Shown here one piece after another: positions 24,964 through 32,444 of a stretch of 32,444 nt of DNA; positions within the stretch are counted from its first letter, which is position 1, and each line of letters starts with the position of its first letter. The stretch lies in the NCBI GenBank assembly GCA_025774545.1, contig JALGVU010000006.1, forward strand, positions 1 through 32,444, given 5' to 3'. The translations under genes were made by a program, and so were the position numbers. The notes beneath the pieces are model-generated. The model did not search any database, was not told the origin of the DNA, and saw nothing but the letters and a program-made list of their open reading frames with translations. Source of the DNA: a bacterium (lineage in GTDB: Bacteria; Joyebacterota; Joyebacteria; Joyebacterales; Joyebacteraceae).

Positions 24964-27705
24964 ATGAGACTACCGAGACCGAAGTCCCGGGAGATCGGAC
25001 GCGCATGCACTGCCGCGGTGCTCGTGATGGTCACACTCGCGATGGCGGCTCCCGCCTTCGCCCAGGGAACGGGGAAGATCACCGGCAAGGTGACCGACGG
25101 CGAGACCGGCAAGGCGCTGGCCTGGACGAACGTCACGGTGATCGGATCGCCGTACGGCGCCACGACGAACCAGGTGGGCCAGTACGTCATCGATTTCGTG
25201 CCCGTCGGGACCTACGTGGTGCAGGCGACCTTCATCGGCTACAAGTCTCACCGCGAGTCCGACGTCGCCGTCCAGCTGGACCGCTCGACGGTCGTCGACT
25301 TCTCGCTGGCTCCGGACGTGATCCAGGCTGAAGAGGTGGTGGTGGAGGCGGACAGGCCGATCATCGATACGGAGAAGACGGCCACGCGCCGCACCATGGA
25401 CAAGGAAGAGGTCAAGGTCCGCCCGATCAACACCGTCCAGGAGGCGATCGCGACCCAGCCGGGCGTCGTGCTTCACGAGGGTCGGATCCACGTGCGAGGC
25501 GGGCGATCGAGCGAGGTGAAGATGTACGTGGACGGCATCGCCATCACCGACGCCGCGAGCGGCCAGGGGAACCTCGACGTCAGCCTCTCGTCGCTGTCGG
25601 AGTTCGAGCTCCTCTCGGGCGGTTTCGACGCCGAGTACGGCAACGTGCAGTCCGGCGTCATCAACCTCCAGACGCGTGAGGGGGGCCGTGAGTTCTCGGG
25701 CGAGGTGAAGTACCTCACCGACGACTTCGGCGCTCCCGAGAAGACCTTCGACAATTTCGACGACCTCTCCTTCGGCATGGGCGGACCCATGTTCACCGAG
25801 AAGGTCCGCTACTACGTCTCGGGCGAGGTACGTACGACCGACACCTACCTCAAGACGGGTGAGATCAGGCGCCAGCGCGAGATCGGACCGATCACGTTCC
25901 GCGACCGGCAGTCGATGCTGGGATCGGGGCAGGCCAAGCTCTCGTTCCTCGTCACGCCCACGCGGAAGCTCACGGCCGAGTACCTGTTTTCGGCCACGGA
26001 GCGCGACTACTACTCCCACAGCTACTCCAGGTCCGGCTACTGGTCGCGCGAGCACGAGGACTGGTCGCACGTTCGGCTCGATACGACCTACAAGTTCTAC
26101 AACGCCTCCGAACACACGCCGACGCAGTCGACGGAGTTCTCGCAGAAGAAGCTCGTGTGGCGGGACAACGTCAGCCCCACCACTTTCTACACGGTGAGGG
26201 TCGCCAGGTTCGACTCCGAGGAGACCTTCTGGCACGACAAGAACCCGAACAAATACTGGTGGCAGGCCTACGTCGGCGGCGAGCGGACGACCGATTCCGA
26301 TTCGGACGGCGACCTGAACCCCGAGCCCGGCTTCTACCGCGTGTGGGGCGACAACCTCGGCTGGACGCACGACGTCACGAGGGCGACGACCGTCAAGGCT
26401 GACATCACGAACCAGCGCAGCGATACCCATCAGATGAAGACGGGGATTGAGGTCGTCTACAACGAGCTCGACATCAGGGAGCTTTCCCTGGGGAGCCTGA
26501 TCCCGAGCGCGGGCGACACGACCAGGATCCCGGGCGAGCCCGCCTTCACGTTCTTCGACTGGGACCGCGCGCTCTACACCGAGGAGCGCAACCAGCACAA
26601 CATCTTCAAGGGGTTCCCGAGCCACGGCGCGCTGTACTTGCAGGATCGGATGCGGTACGAGGGCATGATCGTGCGCGCCGGTCTCAGGCTCGACTGGTCC
26701 GATCCGGGCCCGGCGTCCGGCATCGGCGAGTACCAGATCTGGCGTGAGCGAGTGAATGCGGTGCTGTCGCCGCGTCTCGGCATCGCGCACCCGATCTCCG
26801 ATCGCGACGCGCTCCACTTCCACTACGGCCGCTTCTATCAGATGCCGCATCTGACCGCGTTCTTCGAGTCGGGTGAGGACATCGAGAGCGCGGCCGCGGG
26901 GAGAGTCATCGGCTTCTCAGGCCTCGAGCCGGAGGTGACGACCTCGTACCAGTTCGGCGCCGAGCACCAGTTCACGCAGAACCTGGCGATGGACGTCACC
27001 GGGTTCTACAAGGACATCTTCGGCCTGCTCGCCACCGAGAAGTACGTGAGGGGCCCGACCGAGGGATCGGTCTACCCGTACGTCAACAAGGACTACGCGT
27101 CCGTGAGGGGCGTGGAGTTCAAGCTGACGAAGCGCTTCTCGAACTTCTTCTCGGGCAACTTCACCTACACGTGGCTTCAGGCGACGGGCGTCTCGTCGGA
27201 CGAGAACCAGGGCGCCCAGGCCGAGGCGGCCGGTCTGCCTCGCCAGCCCCTGAAGGAGATCCCGCTCAACTGGGACGAGCGTCACACGGTGACGAGCTTC
27301 TTCTTCGTCAGCGACCCGGGGAACTGGGAGGTCACGTTCGATTACAACTACGGGAGCGGCACTCCGTACACGCCGCGCATCCTGGGACAGAAGCAGATCG
27401 ACCCGGAGAAGGTCAACTCCGGGAGGCTCCCGTCGCATCAGATCCTGAACCTCAGGGGCACGAAGAAGTACAGGCTCTACGGGCAGGAGTTCAGGCTCTT
27501 CTTCGAGGCCCTGAACGTCTTCGACAAGCGGAACATCACGAGACTCGGGACCTACGGCGCCGAATACTACACCACGACCGGCGGTCTCGGCGGCGCCTAC
27601 ATCGAGACGGATCCGGAAGGCCGCGAGCGTCTCGAGCCACTCAACGACCCCTCGGTCTACTCGGAGGGGCGTGTCATCAGAATCGGAGTCGCCCTCGACT
27701 GGTAG
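24964..27705 (+). CDS. TonB-dependent outer membrane receptor with N-terminal carboxypeptidase-regulatory-like domain
   Basis: 913 aa from ATG 24964, the ATG directly before a basic N-region and hydrophobic signal peptide (cleavage near AFA-Q, 33/34). Residues 38-117 form a CarboxypepD_reg-like beta sandwich ('ITGKVTDGETGKALAWTNV', 'GQYVIDFVPVGTYVV'). 'EEVVVEADRP' (123-132) is a TonB-box-like segment, followed by the plug (about 145-240: 'IHVRGGRSSEVKMYVDGIAI', 'GGFDAEYGNVQSGVINLQT'). The rest is a beta barrel ending in 'VIRIGVALDW', whose last aromatic residue suits BAM recognition. SusC-like architecture suggests import of a large ligand, or a role in the export system with the next genes. 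It has no SusD partner. Substrate unknown. Confidence 0.93.
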   Translation: MRLPRPKSREIGRACTAAVLVMVTLAMAAPAFAQGTGKITGKVTDGETGKALAWTNVTVIGSPYGATTNQVGQYVIDFVPVGTYVVQATFIGYKSHRESDVAVQLDRSTVVDFSLAPDVIQAEEVVVEADRPIIDTEKTATRRTMDKEEVKVRPINTVQEAIATQPGVVLHEGRIHVRGGRSSEVKMYVDGIAITDAASGQGNLDVSLSSLSEFELLSGGFDAEYGNVQSGVINLQTREGGREFSGEVKYLTDDFGAPEKTFDNFDDLSFGMGGPMFTEKVRYYVSGEVRTTDTYLKTGEIRRQREIGPITFRDRQSMLGSGQAKLSFLVTPTRKLTAEYLFSATERDYYSHSYSRSGYWSREHEDWSHVRLDTTYKFYNASEHTPTQSTEFSQKKLVWRDNVSPTTFYTVRVARFDSEETFWHDKNPNKYWWQAYVGGERTTDSDSDGDLNPEPGFYRVWGDNLGWTHDVTRATTVKADITNQRSDTHQMKTGIEVVYNELDIRELSLGSLIPSAGDTTRIPGEPAFTFFDWDRALYTEERNQHNIFKGFPSHGALYLQDRMRYEGMIVRAGLRLDWSDPGPASGIGEYQIWRERVNAVLSPRLGIAHPISDRDALHFHYGRFYQMPHLTAFFESGEDIESAAAGRVIGFSGLEPEVTTSYQFGAEHQFTQNLAMDVTGFYKDIFGLLATEKYVRGPTEGSVYPYVNKDYASVRGVEFKLTKRFSNFFSGNFTYTWLQATGVSSDENQGAQAEAAGLPRQPLKEIPLNWDERHTVTSFFFVSDPGNWEVTFDYNYGSGTPYTPRILGQKQIDPEKVNSGRLPSHQILNLRGTKKYRLYGQEFRLFFEALNVFDKRNITRLGTYGAEYYTTTGGLGGAYIETDPEGRERLEPLNDPSVYSEGRVIRIGVALDW

Positions 27706-27801
27706 CCGGCGAGGAGCCGGCTCGTGGCCGGGGCTCTCGGCTTCCGACGAAGCTCGGACACAGGCATCGTCGCACATCGGGCAGCCGCACGGAGGTAGTT
27801 G

Positions 27802-30048
27802 ATGACTCTTGGGAGTACGGGGAAGCGACACGACGGCGCTCCCGGACGGGCGGAGCGCTTTCTAGCAGGCGTGATCGTCGCCGCGGTCGTCGCGGCGCTC
27901 GTCGCAACCGTGGTCGGGGTCGCGCAGGCGAGGATGGACGCGTCCGACCGCGAGCGCTACGAGAACGCTCAGAACCTGCACAGGAACCGGATCTTCCAGT
28001 TCTTCGGCTGGTATCACAGCGTCGGTCAGCTCCTGCTTCACGTCTCCAACCTCGGGTACTTCGGGGACTGGGACGCGGATCTCGCGGCGCCGTCGGCCGA
28101 GTGGCCGGCCGGCAGCAACCACGAGTACCTCTACGCCGGTGGGTTGTGGGTCGGTGGGATCGTGAGGAACGACGTGACGGGCCTCCCCGACACGCTCGTG
28201 TCTGCGGCCGTCTACCAGCAGGAGTTCCGGCCCAATCCGGACGATCTCCTGGCGACGATCTACGAGGTGTGGGAGGGTGCGGCGAACAGCGGCAGGTTCG
28301 CTGACGACGACGGCGACTGCCTCGATCATCCGTTCGACGAGGAAGATCCGTTCAAGTGGTACGACGAGGATCCTCTCGACGGTATCGACAACGACGACGA
28401 CGGCTTGATCGATGAGGACTACGCCGCGATCTCGCAGCAGATGTACCGCATGGAGTACGAGGACACCTACGAGCAGGACGTCAACGAGAACGCTCAACCC
28501 GGCGACGAGCACTCGAGCCTGGGTCTCATGGTGATCCAGGAGAGCTACCAGTGGACGAGCGATCTCACGGACGACTTCGTCGGCATCGACTTCACGGTCG
28601 TCAACATCGGTGAGGACACCATCCGGATGGCCTACGTCGGCTTCATGGTCGACGCGGACGCCGGTCCTCACTCGGACGAGATCCTGAACTACATCGACGA
28701 TCGGGGCGGGTTCATCGACACGATGGTCGTGAGCGTGAATCCGAACGATCCCCTGGCGATCGACACGCTCCGGATGACGATCGCCTACATGTACGACGAT
28801 CCCTACGGCCAGGACGGCAACGTGGCCAAGGGGTACTTCGGCTGCATGTTCCTCGGTCACCCGACCAGCAACCCCGACACGCTCCATCCGGGTAACCTCC
28901 CCGGCGCGCCGACGAAGGTCAAGGTCCATTCGTTCGAGATCTGGTCGAGCGGCACCGAGGATCCCAACCACGACAGGGACCGGTACCGTTATCTGAGGGG
29001 TGCCGCGGACTACCCGCTGCGCGACGGCGTCGACAACGACTTCGACGGTGACATCGATGAAGAAGACGAGTGGCGCGTGAACATCGATCGCGACGCCGAC
29101 TCTCCCCAGGACTGGCGGTTCATGCTCTCAGCGGGCCCGTTCAGGAAGATCGTTCCGGGTGACACGCTCTCGTTCCAGTACGCGTTCGTGATCGGACAGG
29201 GCAAGGACGGCATGCTCGAGAACGCGGCGACCGCGCAGCAGATCTACAACGGTATCTGGCAGGAGGTCCCGAACTGCGTCGGCGAGCCGGAGAGCGTCCT
29301 GATCCACTGGGTCGCCGATACGCCGCCTCCGCCTCCGAATCAGGAGATCACCGCGGGCGACCGGTTCGTGCGGGTCGAGTGGGACGACTTCCCCGAGGAC
29401 GTGGAGGATCCCCTGACGAGGATCAGGGACTTCTACGGCTATCAGGTCTGGAAGGCCGTCGGCTGGACGCGCGACTCGAGCGAGCCGATGGACCAGGACT
29501 GGCAGCTCATTCTCGACATCGATCGGGGCCAGGGAGGCGCCGAGATCCAGGAGTGGGACACCGGGCTCTCGGGCATCGGCAAGTACTCCTTCGTCGACAC
29601 CCTGGTCAAGAACGGGTTCTCGTACTGGTACTCCGTGACGGCCTACGACAGCACCGCGGAGGGCTTCCACTTCGGCAAGTTCAGCCAGAGCAAGACCCTC
29701 GTGATCCCGACGTCGGCGGTGAACAAGCAGCTCGACGAGATCATCGTCGTCCCGAACCCATACGTGAACCACGAGTACGTGGCTCGGTGGAACCTGGCGC
29801 CCAACGAGGAAGATCCGACGGGCGAGAGGCTCTGCTTCCAGAACCTCCCTCGCGACTCGGTCGTCAGGGTCTACTCGCTGGGTGGTGAGCTCGTCACCAC
29901 GCTCCGCCCGTCGGCGGAGGAGACGGGCGGCGATGCGTGCTGGAACATGATCTCACGGAACGACCAGATCGTCGTGAGCGGCATCTATCTGTATCAGGTC
30001 GACTCGCCGGTCGGAGAGAAGATCGGCAAGTTCGTCGTCATCAAGTAA
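27802..30048 (+). CDS. Large secreted protein with calcium-loop motifs and FlgD-like C-terminal sorting domain
   Basis: 748 aa from ATG 27802, with GGAGG 6 nt upstream; an adjacent TTG at 27799 is less likely. A signal or anchor helix spans about 20-42. Two Asp-rich loops look like calcium-binding thrombospondin-3/EF-hand-like repeats: 'DGIDNDDDGLIDED' (about 193-206) and 'DGVDNDFDGDIDEED' (about 408-422). An FN3-like segment occurs at about 510-630 ('ITAGDRFVRVEWDDFPED', 'FYGYQVWKAVGW', 'YWYSVTAYDS'). The last 100 residues carry the sorting domain: 'VVPNPYVNHEY', 'RVYSLGGELVTTLRP', 'VSGIYLYQVDSPVGEK'. It lies between a TonB receptor and two PorV-like proteins, so it is a plausible exported cargo or surface partner. 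No enzyme motif recognised. Confidence 0.85.
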   Translation: MTLGSTGKRHDGAPGRAERFLAGVIVAAVVAALVATVVGVAQARMDASDRERYENAQNLHRNRIFQFFGWYHSVGQLLLHVSNLGYFGDWDADLAAPSAEWPAGSNHEYLYAGGLWVGGIVRNDVTGLPDTLVSAAVYQQEFRPNPDDLLATIYEVWEGAANSGRFADDDGDCLDHPFDEEDPFKWYDEDPLDGIDNDDDGLIDEDYAAISQQMYRMEYEDTYEQDVNENAQPGDEHSSLGLMVIQESYQWTSDLTDDFVGIDFTVVNIGEDTIRMAYVGFMVDADAGPHSDEILNYIDDRGGFIDTMVVSVNPNDPLAIDTLRMTIAYMYDDPYGQDGNVAKGYFGCMFLGHPTSNPDTLHPGNLPGAPTKVKVHSFEIWSSGTEDPNHDRDRYRYLRGAADYPLRDGVDNDFDGDIDEEDEWRVNIDRDADSPQDWRFMLSAGPFRKIVPGDTLSFQYAFVIGQGKDGMLENAATAQQIYNGIWQEVPNCVGEPESVLIHWVADTPPPPPNQEITAGDRFVRVEWDDFPEDVEDPLTRIRDFYGYQVWKAVGWTRDSSEPMDQDWQLILDIDRGQGGAEIQEWDTGLSGIGKYSFVDTLVKNGFSYWYSVTAYDSTAEGFHFGKFSQSKTLVIPTSAVNKQLDEIIVVPNPYVNHEYVARWNLAPNEEDPTGERLCFQNLPRDSVVRVYSLGGELVTTLRPSAEETGGDACWNMISRNDQIVVSGIYLYQVDSPVGEKIGKFVVIK

Positions 30049-30107
30049 GGCGGACTGCGTCGACGGGCGCCCCCGGACGGAGGCGAGCGGTGGAAGGAGG
30101 ACATTAC

Positions 30108-31079
30108 TTGACCAGAAGGCTCCTACTCACTCTGTTCCTGGCCGGGGCGCTCGTGTCACAGGCCTCGGCGACGGAGATGTTCGAGAAGGTGGGAACGGTC
30201 GGCTTCCAGTTCCTCGAGATCGGTGCGGGGGCGCGGGGCGTGGCGATGGGCGAGGCCATGGTCGGGGCGACGGACGGCATCGAGTCGATCTACTGGAACC
30301 CCGCGGGGCTCAGGACCATCACGCGTCCGACGGTTCTGTTCACCTACGGAACCTGGCCGGCCGATATCTCGCACCAGTTCGCCGCGTACGCGATGAGGCC
30401 CGGGTTCATTCGGGGCATCCTCGCGGTCAGCGTGACGACGCTCCAGATGGAGCCAATGGTGATCCGCACGGCCGACAATCCTGAAGGCATCGGCGTGAAG
30501 TTCGACGCGGGCGACATCGCCATCGGCCTGACCTACGCGAGGATCTTCACGGACAAGTTCTCGGCGGGCGGCACGCTCAAGTGGATGCACTCGGGACTGG
30601 GCGATCTGTCCGTCCTGGGAGAGCCGGGGCTCGAGGACTACTACGTGGAGAGCTTCGTCGGCGACTTCGGGACGCTCTACGACACCGGATTCCGATCACT
30701 CAAGATCGGGCTGTGCATCCAGAACATGGGTCCCGAGGCGACCTTCGTCGATGAGCCGGTACCGATGCCGGCGACGTTCAAGTTCGGAGTCTCGATGAAC
30801 CTGATCGAGACCCCCGGGCAGACCTTCATGGTAGCCGCGGAGTTCCGTCACCCGGCCGACACCGACGAGAAGATCAACGTCGGCGCTGAGTACAGTCTCA
30901 GGGACACCTACTTCCTCCGGGGCGGGTACAAGTCCAACTACGATGAGGAGAGCTTCACGGCCGGCGGCGGGATCAGACTGGGCATCGGATCGCTCGGACG
31001 TGTGGGCATCGACTACAGCTATTCCGACTTCGGGCACTTGGGCGCGATCCACCGGATGGGCGTGACCGTCGAGTTCTAG
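30108..31079 (+). CDS. PorV/PorQ-like outer membrane beta-barrel protein (copy 1)
   Basis: 323 aa from TTG 30108, chosen because AAGGAGG ends 7 nt upstream and the product then starts with a clean signal peptide ('MTRRLLLTLFLAGALVSQAS', cleavage near ASA-T). The mature start 'FLEIGAGARGVAMGEAMVGA' then 'IYWNPAGL' is the hallmark of the PorV/PorQ/UPF0164 family, related to FadL barrels. The barrel ends with 'GIDYSYSDFGHLGAIHRMGV' and a terminal Phe. In type IX secretion PorV shuttles cargo bearing C-terminal signals to the cell surface; whether this lineage uses T9SS is not shown here. Second of two neighbours, with a paralog directly after it. Confidence 0.9.
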   Translation: MTRRLLLTLFLAGALVSQASATEMFEKVGTVGFQFLEIGAGARGVAMGEAMVGATDGIESIYWNPAGLRTITRPTVLFTYGTWPADISHQFAAYAMRPGFIRGILAVSVTTLQMEPMVIRTADNPEGIGVKFDAGDIAIGLTYARIFTDKFSAGGTLKWMHSGLGDLSVLGEPGLEDYYVESFVGDFGTLYDTGFRSLKIGLCIQNMGPEATFVDEPVPMPATFKFGVSMNLIETPGQTFMVAAEFRHPADTDEKINVGAEYSLRDTYFLRGGYKSNYDEESFTAGGGIRLGIGSLGRVGIDYSYSDFGHLGAIHRMGVTVEF

Positions 31080-31159
31080 AAGCCCGCGAATGACGTTCCC
31101 GCGAGTCGGCGGCTCCCTGTCGCCGCGCGCTTTCGGGGGAAGGTGAAAGGAGAAACCAC

Positions 31160-32143
31160 TTGCGCAGGTTCGTGTTGATCGCAGGCGCGCTCTTGTTCAT
31201 CCTCTCGGCTCCCCAGGCGGGACTCGCCGGTGGGACGGGAACTCACCTGGCGGCTTTCCTCGAGGTCGAGGCGGGGGCGAGACAGATTGGGATGGGTGGC
31301 GCGTTCGCAGGACTCGCGGACGACGCCATGTGCGTCTTCTACAATCCCGCGGGGCTCAAGTTCGTCGGGGGCAGCGAGATTCACATGAACACGTCCTCGT
31401 GGCCGAGCGGGCTGTCCTACCAGCACCTGAGCTACGGTTTCCGTCACAGCTATCTTCCCGGTGTCTTCGCGTTCAGCTGGTCGGTGATGCAGATGAGTCC
31501 GTACCTCGAGAAGACCGAGTACTACGATCCAGAGAGCGAGTTCGGCATCGGCACGCTCGAGGCCGTCGACGCGGGCGACATGGCCTTCGGAGGGTCGTAC
31601 TGCTGGGACTTCGGCGACGGGCTCTCGGTCGGAGCGACCCTCAGGTGGTATCACCTCGGTATGGCGGAGGCGTTCTGCGAGGGCCTCTGCGCCGACGCGG
31701 GCGTGCTCTGGGAGACGAGATTCAGAAACCTGAGGCTCGGCGCCGCCGTGCAGAACGTGGGTCCATCCAATCGCTGGGCACGAACCGGGTCGTCCTCGAA
31801 CTTCGGTGAGGAGTACTCGATGCCGACCACGTACCGCGCGGGGGCATCGATGAGACTCTACGACGTCGTGCGGCACCGCGTGGTCGTCACCGGCGAGTAC
31901 AAGTACCCACCCGAGGGAAGGCACAGGATCAACGTCGGCACCGAGTACACGTTCAACCGGGGCAAGCTCTTCCTGTACGGCCGCGCCGGCTATCGCTACA
32001 ACTACGACGAGGAGGGGCCGACGCTCGGGCTCGGGTTGCGGTTCCCGAGCAGTCCGGAGGCGGAGCTCAGGCTCGACTACGCCTACGTCGACATGGGGAA
32101 CCTCGATTCCGTGCAGCGGCTCGCCCTGACGTTCATCTTCTAG
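31160..32143 (+). CDS. PorV/PorQ-like outer membrane beta-barrel protein (copy 2)
   Basis: 327 aa from TTG 31160 with AAAGGAG about 8 nt upstream. Signal peptide 'MRRFVLIAGALLFILSAPQ'. The family start is 'FLEVEAGARQIGMGGAFAGL' then 'VFYNPAGLKF', and the end is 'LRLDYAYVDMGNLDSVQRLA' with a terminal Phe, both parallel to copy 1. It contains three Cys in 'EAFCEGLCADAG' and 'SYCWD', unusual for this barrel family. The two copies are clearly homologous but divergent, an old duplication. Last gene of the receptor operon, followed by a hairpin. Confidence 0.9.
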   Translation: MRRFVLIAGALLFILSAPQAGLAGGTGTHLAAFLEVEAGARQIGMGGAFAGLADDAMCVFYNPAGLKFVGGSEIHMNTSSWPSGLSYQHLSYGFRHSYLPGVFAFSWSVMQMSPYLEKTEYYDPESEFGIGTLEAVDAGDMAFGGSYCWDFGDGLSVGATLRWYHLGMAEAFCEGLCADAGVLWETRFRNLRLGAAVQNVGPSNRWARTGSSSNFGEEYSMPTTYRAGASMRLYDVVRHRVVVTGEYKYPPEGRHRINVGTEYTFNRGKLFLYGRAGYRYNYDEEGPTLGLGLRFPSSPEAELRLDYAYVDMGNLDSVQRLALTFIF

Positions 32144-32191
32144 ACGACCCGGACCGGCGGGAGGCACAAGAGGACAGGAGCCTGCACAGAC

Positions 32192-32218
32192 CGCCCGTGG
32201 CTCGCGAGGCCGCGGGCG
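32192..32218. terminator. Terminator hairpin after the PorV operon
   Basis: CGCCCGTGGC (32192-32201) pairs with GCCGCGGGCG (32209-32218), 10 bp with one G-U, loop TCGCGAG, followed by TCCCTTCGTTC. A second hairpin from CGGCCCG and CGGGCCG further right may serve the convergent minus-strand gene. Confidence 0.55.
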
Positions 32219-32297
32219 TCCCTTCGTTCGGGCCCAGACGTCGGCCCGCCGGCGGTTCGCTCGCCCGAACGGGCCGCGGGGTTCAGCGGCCGCTCAC

Positions 32298-32444
32298 TCA
32301 GAGCCTCTCCTCGCCGAAGAGCACGAGGATCTTGTCCATGACCGGCTGGACGTGATCCGCCTGGAGGTAGTAGAGCGGGAACCCGAAGTAGCAGACGTTC
32401 CCGTGGTTCTCTCCTGACAGGTAGAGGACCCCGCACGTCCGACC
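32298..32444 (-). CDS. C-terminus of a minus-strand protein (5' partial)
   Basis: 48 codons and TGA (32298-32300), open to the window edge. The end reads 'GVLYLSGENHGNVCYFGFPL' then 'YYLQADHVQPVMDKILVLFG' and EERL. It looks like the end of a globular protein: alternating strands, then a helix with conserved-looking Gly-Phe-Pro. This frame is more protein-like than the competing minus-strand frame in the same stretch, which is Arg/Pro-rich. Convergent with the PorV gene. Family cannot be named from this piece; many large secreted FCB proteins end in a similar way. Confidence 0.65.
   Translation of the reverse strand, partial: GRTCGVLYLSGENHGNVCYFGFPLYYLQADHVQPVMDKILVLFGEERL

Noticed and set aside
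27704-27722. AGCCGGC-GAGGA-GCCGGCT hairpin after the TonB receptor as a terminator
   Set aside because: Only 7 bp with no T-run, and the next gene has no promoter of its own, so read-through is more likely.
32140-32436. 98-codon minus-strand frame at the right edge
   Set aside because: Arg/Pro-rich and crosses the terminator region; the neighbouring frame ending at 32298 gives a normal protein C-terminus.

Overview
This is a GC-rich, gene-dense bacterial chromosome segment with about 22 protein genes, nearly all on the plus strand. No RNA genes, insertion sequences or CRISPR arrays were seen. Secreted proteins with FlgD-like C-terminal sorting domains, a SusC/CarboxypepD_reg-type TonB receptor and a pair of PorV/PorQ-like barrel proteins point to the FCB (Fibrobacteres-Chlorobi-Bacteroidetes) superphylum. 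An uncultivated high-GC lineage such as Eisenbacteria, Krumholzibacteria or Latescibacteria seems most likely. That placement is inference from gene content, not a phylogeny.

Layout. (1) 2-2647: a secreted beta-helix/FN3 protein, cut by the window edge, closed by a strong bidirectional terminator. (2) 2767-7847: a membrane-anchored alkaline-phosphatase-superfamily protein on the minus strand with an altered metal site, divergent from uvrA; uvrA is followed by a repeated operator-like palindrome and a methyltransferase. (3) 7956-12503: a promoter and the glycine cleavage genes gcvT-gcvH-gcvPA-gcvPB. (4) 12507-16407: continuing almost without gaps, a PH-like membrane protein, a charged small protein, a GlmL/MutL-type ASKHA ATPase and a barrel-sandwich/KOW-like protein. 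(5) 16577-23924: a new promoter and a four-gene membrane-protein cassette present twice in tandem (A1-B1-C1-D1, A2-B2-C2-D2). (6) 24020-24817: a LipM/LplA-type lipoyl-transfer enzyme. (7) 24840-32143: a promoter, a TonB-dependent receptor, a large secreted protein with a sorting domain and two PorV-like proteins. (8) 32298-32444: the C-terminus of a minus-strand gene that runs off the window.

How they work together. The GCS genes plus the lipoyl-transfer enzyme form one metabolic theme: GcvH must be lipoylated on Lys62. The receptor, secreted protein and PorV pair form a second theme of cell-surface export or uptake. The most interesting part is the middle. Two paralogous copies of a four-gene set each encode an FN3-plus-DUF6754-like protein, two polytopic membrane proteins and a protein with an apparently extracytoplasmic domain. 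They lie next to a GlmL-type ATPase that has no B12 mutase beside it. I infer an undescribed heteromeric membrane complex, possibly with the ATPase and the barrel-sandwich protein as cytoplasmic partners. Its function cannot be read from the sequence.

Four promoter-like sites share the form TTGnnn-N17/18-TAnnnT, suggesting a conventional housekeeping sigma factor with a relaxed -10 box.
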